Below, piece after piece: positions 60,321 to 64,000 of a stretch of 64,000 nt of DNA (its first letter is position 1; each line of letters starts with the position of its first letter). The DNA is taken from NCBI GenBank assembly GCA_947034885.2, contig OX344750.2, positions 46,785,821-46,849,820 on the forward strand, written 5' to 3'. The notes beneath the pieces were generated by a model. That model saw only the letters and a list, made by a program, of their open reading frames with translations. It was not told where the DNA came from and made no database searches. Source of the DNA: Thuidium tamariscinum (taxonomy: Eukaryota; Streptophyta; Bryopsida; Hypnales; Thuidiaceae). Position numbers and translations under genes: made by a program.

Positions 60321-61713
60321 AACCCTCATCCTAAATTATACATGTATGTACACTTTTTCAACAGCAAAAAGCATCAAATTTTTTATATATCTATTATATA
60401 AAAAGGCACATTAAATTTCATAGTGGTTTTTGACTACAATGTCTTTGACAAGGGTGTTTTGATTGAGAAGTTTTCAAATTAATTTCTATTTTTTTTATTG
60501 TATCTCTTGAAAAAATTTCAAATTAATTGAACTATTTCTTTTTTCTTACCACAAAATTTTAAGAATAAAAATCTCTTAACAAACAAATGAAAATTTCCCA
60601 AAAAGGTAGACACTTTGTAATTTCACATCCAATAAAAGTATAGGATTCATACTTGAACATAATTTAATAGGCTAAATTTAAAATGATGTTTGACCATTTA
60701 ATGATGAATTTTTATCTTTTAGGATTATTAGAAGTTACAAACTTCACAAATTACGTATGAAAAAAAAATTAAAATATCTAAAATTCATAAGCTTCTTATA
60801 CACTTTCTAACATTCAACATGATCCTAATTTTAAATATTATAATGTATAGTTCAATAAGATTTGTTCTAGTGTTTTTTTATAACCTCTATTGGTTCCAAG
60901 GATGCATAGTACCCATTTTCAAATTTCAATTTTTTTTTGACAAATCCAAATTAAAGATTTGTATTTTATTCCAAACTTTTCACCTTTGACAAGCAATGGT
61001 ATTAGTTTGTGAGCCTAAAACCACAAGGATTAAGAGTTGTAAGAATACACTTGGTAAGCCAAAAGTACTAACAAAAAAAACTCTAAATTTTTTTAGCCAA
61101 TAGAGAAAGAAGCAAAGACATTTTAATTTTACTATTAATAGTAAATATTTTGGCTTATTACAGTATTCCCATCGACCTAGAATTGTAGTAGCGGGACCAA
61201 TATATACACCATGGTCTATTTGGTGCACTAGAAAATGACAATTTTAATTTTCCATAAGCCCCATTTTATTCTTCTAGCAAAAATGTTTGTTTGAGTTCAA
61301 GCTTATGAAAGGATTTCAAGGAAAAAAAATAATTGGGATAGATAACCAAGGACTTTTGAAGTAGGCACCATACTCAAAGCTTGCACAAACCTTTAGATTG
61401 TTCTAATTCTATGACTTCATAAAGAGGTTTGAATGTCCAAAAGGGTTTCTAACAGTAATGGCCAGTTGCCACACATACAAGACATTAAAAGAAAATTGAA
61501 ACAAAAATAAATAAATAAAATTGATGAAAAGAGTTTTTGGAGTCTCAAATCCTAGACCTCCAAAGGACCTCATGATTTATAAAAGGACAAATTTAAAAAT
61601 ATTTAATTTAAAAATAGAATTTTGGGAGTCCAAAATTTCAAATCCTCAAAAAGGTCTCTTAATATTGAACAAGGTATCTCTCTACACCAAGAAAATTTTG
61701 GAACAAGTGGAAT
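60321..61713. other. AT-rich gene-free stretch
   Basis: No gene. From about 61530, loosely similar blocks with TCAAATCCT and CCTCCAAAGGACCTC occur and continue irregularly to about 62420, suggesting an old ~100-bp tandem repeat. Confidence 0.5.
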
Positions 61714-61981
61714 CATTAGAGGAGATTTGAGGCCTCCAAAAGGCCGTTTCAAAATTGTTCTCGAAACTTTTGGTTGTTGTCAAGCTAGCATTTATAAAAA
61801 ATTTTAAATTTTTTAATTTGGTCTTAAAATGTGAAAAAAATTCCAAAATTTTAATTTATTTAAAAAATAACAATAATATTGACATGACACTCTCTTGACC
61901 ACATTGGATTCCTATTATTTTGCATTGTTTTTGCAGTCTGAAAACTTGCAATCTTTCGGAGCCCTCAAATCTCCTCTAATG
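61714..61981. mobile_element. MITE, CATTAG-family copy 3
   Basis: A 268-bp element with TIRs CATTAGAGGAGATTTGAGGC and the complement of CATTAGAGGAGATTTGAGGG. The interior is AT-rich and resembles copies 1 and 2 in layout. Confidence 0.8.
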
Positions 61982-63545
61982 CATAGAAAAAAAACTTAAA
62001 ATTGATCTTGTGGTATTGAAAGGGGTTTCTAGAGGTGACAAAGTTGGGAAAAAATATTGCACATTTTTTAAGAAAATCCCAAATTTTTGACTTGCAAAGG
62101 AGCTCTTTGTATCGAGAGGAGTTTCTTAGGGGATAAAAATGTAAAATTGCAAATTTTTTTGGAGAGTCTCAACCACTTAACATTACAAGGAGGGTTTGAC
62201 ATCAAGAGGATTTTTTGGATGAGATGGAGTTAAAATAATGAAAAATAAAAATTGATTTTTTTATGAGCATCCAAAACTCCAAACCCTATAAGGGACCTCT
62301 TGGTATGGAGAGAGTTTTGATTTGGTAGTGATGGAATTGTGACAAAAAATAATGATGAAGTAGTAAAAAAATTTAAAAATTTCTTTGTTAGTCCCAAGGT
62401 ACATTCTTGAAGGTACATCTTAGAGGTTACAAATTTGCAATAAGGAAATTTTTTTTTAAAGATATTGGATTTTTATTTTGGAGATGACATACTTGCAACT
62501 TGATCTTAGACCCCATCCTATCTTTGGTCATAGGTCAACCCTTTGAAAAACATAGAAAATTACTTTAAAAGTTAGAGGTTCTTTGGCTCCTCTCTAAGGT
62601 ATACAAAATAGTACCCTCTTTTGATAGGGAAAATACATTTTGTAGCTTAAAATCAACCACCTGGATCTTGAAAATGCGTATAGAGATATTGGTTTGGTCT
62701 GATCCACAAGGTTCAATCATTTCCTTCATTGTTTTCTGTGATTGATATTGCTTGAATGCCATGAAAGCTTTGTCTTAATATACTAAATCTTATGCACTAC
62801 ATTGAATCATTGAGCTTTGAAGAAGTACAAATTGTTGGTTTCTAATTTGTAAGTCCATTACTTAGTTCTACCTACTTTGTGTCAGTTTTGGAGATTGTGA
62901 TTCATGTAATTGGTTCAAATTATGTCCAAATTTTCTATGCTAATGAGACATTGGCTTTTCTCCCTAGAATGTCCATCAAACACTAGTTTAGACATGTCAA
63001 GATTCACACTACTTAAATTTTGGGGGGACAGTCTAGACAATCTATCTACCAATTGCACAACTTGTTTATTGGCTCAATGGATAGGTTGTTGTTGGTAATT
63101 GAATTCAACGAGCAGACCTTCCAATTTTAAGAAAATTAATTATTTTTAATTTTTAATTTTTAAAAAATCCTTATGGATGAAACTTGACATGGCATCATGC
63201 TAAAAATCCTATTTGATGTTGAGATATTTAGTAACTTCTTGAAATTTTGCTTGACAATATTGCATTGTTGCCCTTGCATGCCTTGATGTAACATGGGAAG
63301 ACATCTTTTATGTTCTATAGTACAATAATGGACCCAAGTCATGGCATCAATTGTTGAATGCTTTTCCTCAAAGCTTGTTGAATTGATAAAAGAACAAAGA
63401 TATGATGGTCCGAGGTAGCAGTTTACCAACAATAGAGCGAACCCCATTGTTTTTCATTGTTTTCTAGAGCTTTGGATTGGTGGCACTTCTCCACTTAGCC
63501 CATGTTTTTTCACTATTTAAAAAAATGAAAAAGCATCAAGGTTTG
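61982..63545. other. AT-rich gene-free stretch
   Basis: No gene supported; the frames at 62565-62762 and 63160-63447 are short and unrecognised. The first ~440 bp carry the degenerate repeat that begins upstream. Confidence 0.55.
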
Positions 63546-63825
63546 TAAGGTGGGTACATCTAAAAGCAAAGCTGACCTTAAAGCATCATCAATAGTCTAT
63601 TTACATTTTCAAAATAACTTTTGTACTTATTTGAATGAAGTACTTTCAAAAACAAACTTTGACCCTTAATAAGTTTTGTCATACTATATCCAAATGCTAT
63701 ATTCTTTGGTACATTGGAACATGCTTTCACTTGCCAACAACAAGACTATGAAAATTTGAGCAACCTAATACTATAGTAACTAAGCACAGTACCAATTTGT
63801 GGTGCTTTTGGGTGTACCCACCTTA
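63546..63825. mobile_element. GGTACACCC-family MITE, second copy
   Basis: A 280-bp element with ends TAAGGTGGGTACATCT and the complement of TAAGGTGGGTACACCC. The interior matches 21452-21727 in the same orientation, for example GGAACATGCTTTCACT and TAAGCACAGTA against TAGGCACAGTA. Confidence 0.8.
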
Positions 63826-64000
63826 TTAGTGCAACAATTTCAATCTCAATTCTCACTTCTATTTAGAGTCATAATTATGTGTTTGTATTATGCATTTAGG
63901 TTTCACTTGAATGTGGCAAGTATGGCATCCAAACCCTATGACTATGAGAATCCTTTGAAATAACATATTCTAATTTGTGAATAAAATAAAAAGTGAAGTA

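Overview
This is a nuclear segment of a land plant. The evidence is GT-AG split genes for a peroxisomal glycolate oxidase, a plastid FabG-type ketoacyl-ACP reductase, a plastid FtsH pseudoprotease and a GH9 endoglucanase, together with telo-box motifs (AAACCCTA) and plant-type MITEs. The protein character and the very AT-rich intergenic DNA make a bryophyte (moss-like) or other non-seed plant my best guess. That is a weak inference; the species cannot be fixed from the sequence alone.

Layout. 1-9700: AT-rich, gene-free, with several non-autonomous DNA elements. 9750-15600: a GH9 endo-1,4-beta-glucanase gene (+, 7 exons, 499 aa) with tandem duplications in its upstream region, last intron and 3' flank. 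15600-21050: FtsHi1-like gene (+, one exon, 978 aa) and its flanks. 21050-23500: AT-rich, with a nested MITE. 24151-27478: FabG (+, 10 exons, 328 aa). 28000-29600: AT-rich. 29800-31330: degenerate minisatellite and a GC-rich island. 32260-34990: small tandem duplications, then NOP53 (-, one exon, 407 aa). 34431-38830: a 2.15-kb tandem duplication that carried the 5' part of NOP53 and left a dead copy. 38830-54060: a long gene-poor tract with foldback TIR elements, a 335-bp direct repeat pair and Harbinger/Tourist-like MITEs. 54726-58188: glycolate oxidase (-, 10 exons, 367 aa). 59500-64000: AT-rich, with further MITE copies.

The five intact genes are housekeeping genes in unrelated pathways: cell-wall glucan hydrolysis, plastid biogenesis, plastid fatty-acid synthesis, 60S ribosome assembly and photorespiration. 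They do not form a cluster or operon. Each splice model was built by hand: every junction is GT-AG, phases are consistent, and the summed CDS lengths are multiples of three that give family-typical proteins. The gene exons are markedly GC-richer than the surrounding DNA.

I did not find a new multi-gene system. The most informative signals are genomic: the NOP53 tandem duplication with CpG decay, a TIR/foldback element family with 4-bp target duplications including a 1.15-kb near-perfect hairpin, a MITE whose empty site is preserved elsewhere in the window, and repeated 100-330-bp tandem duplications inside gene introns and flanks.
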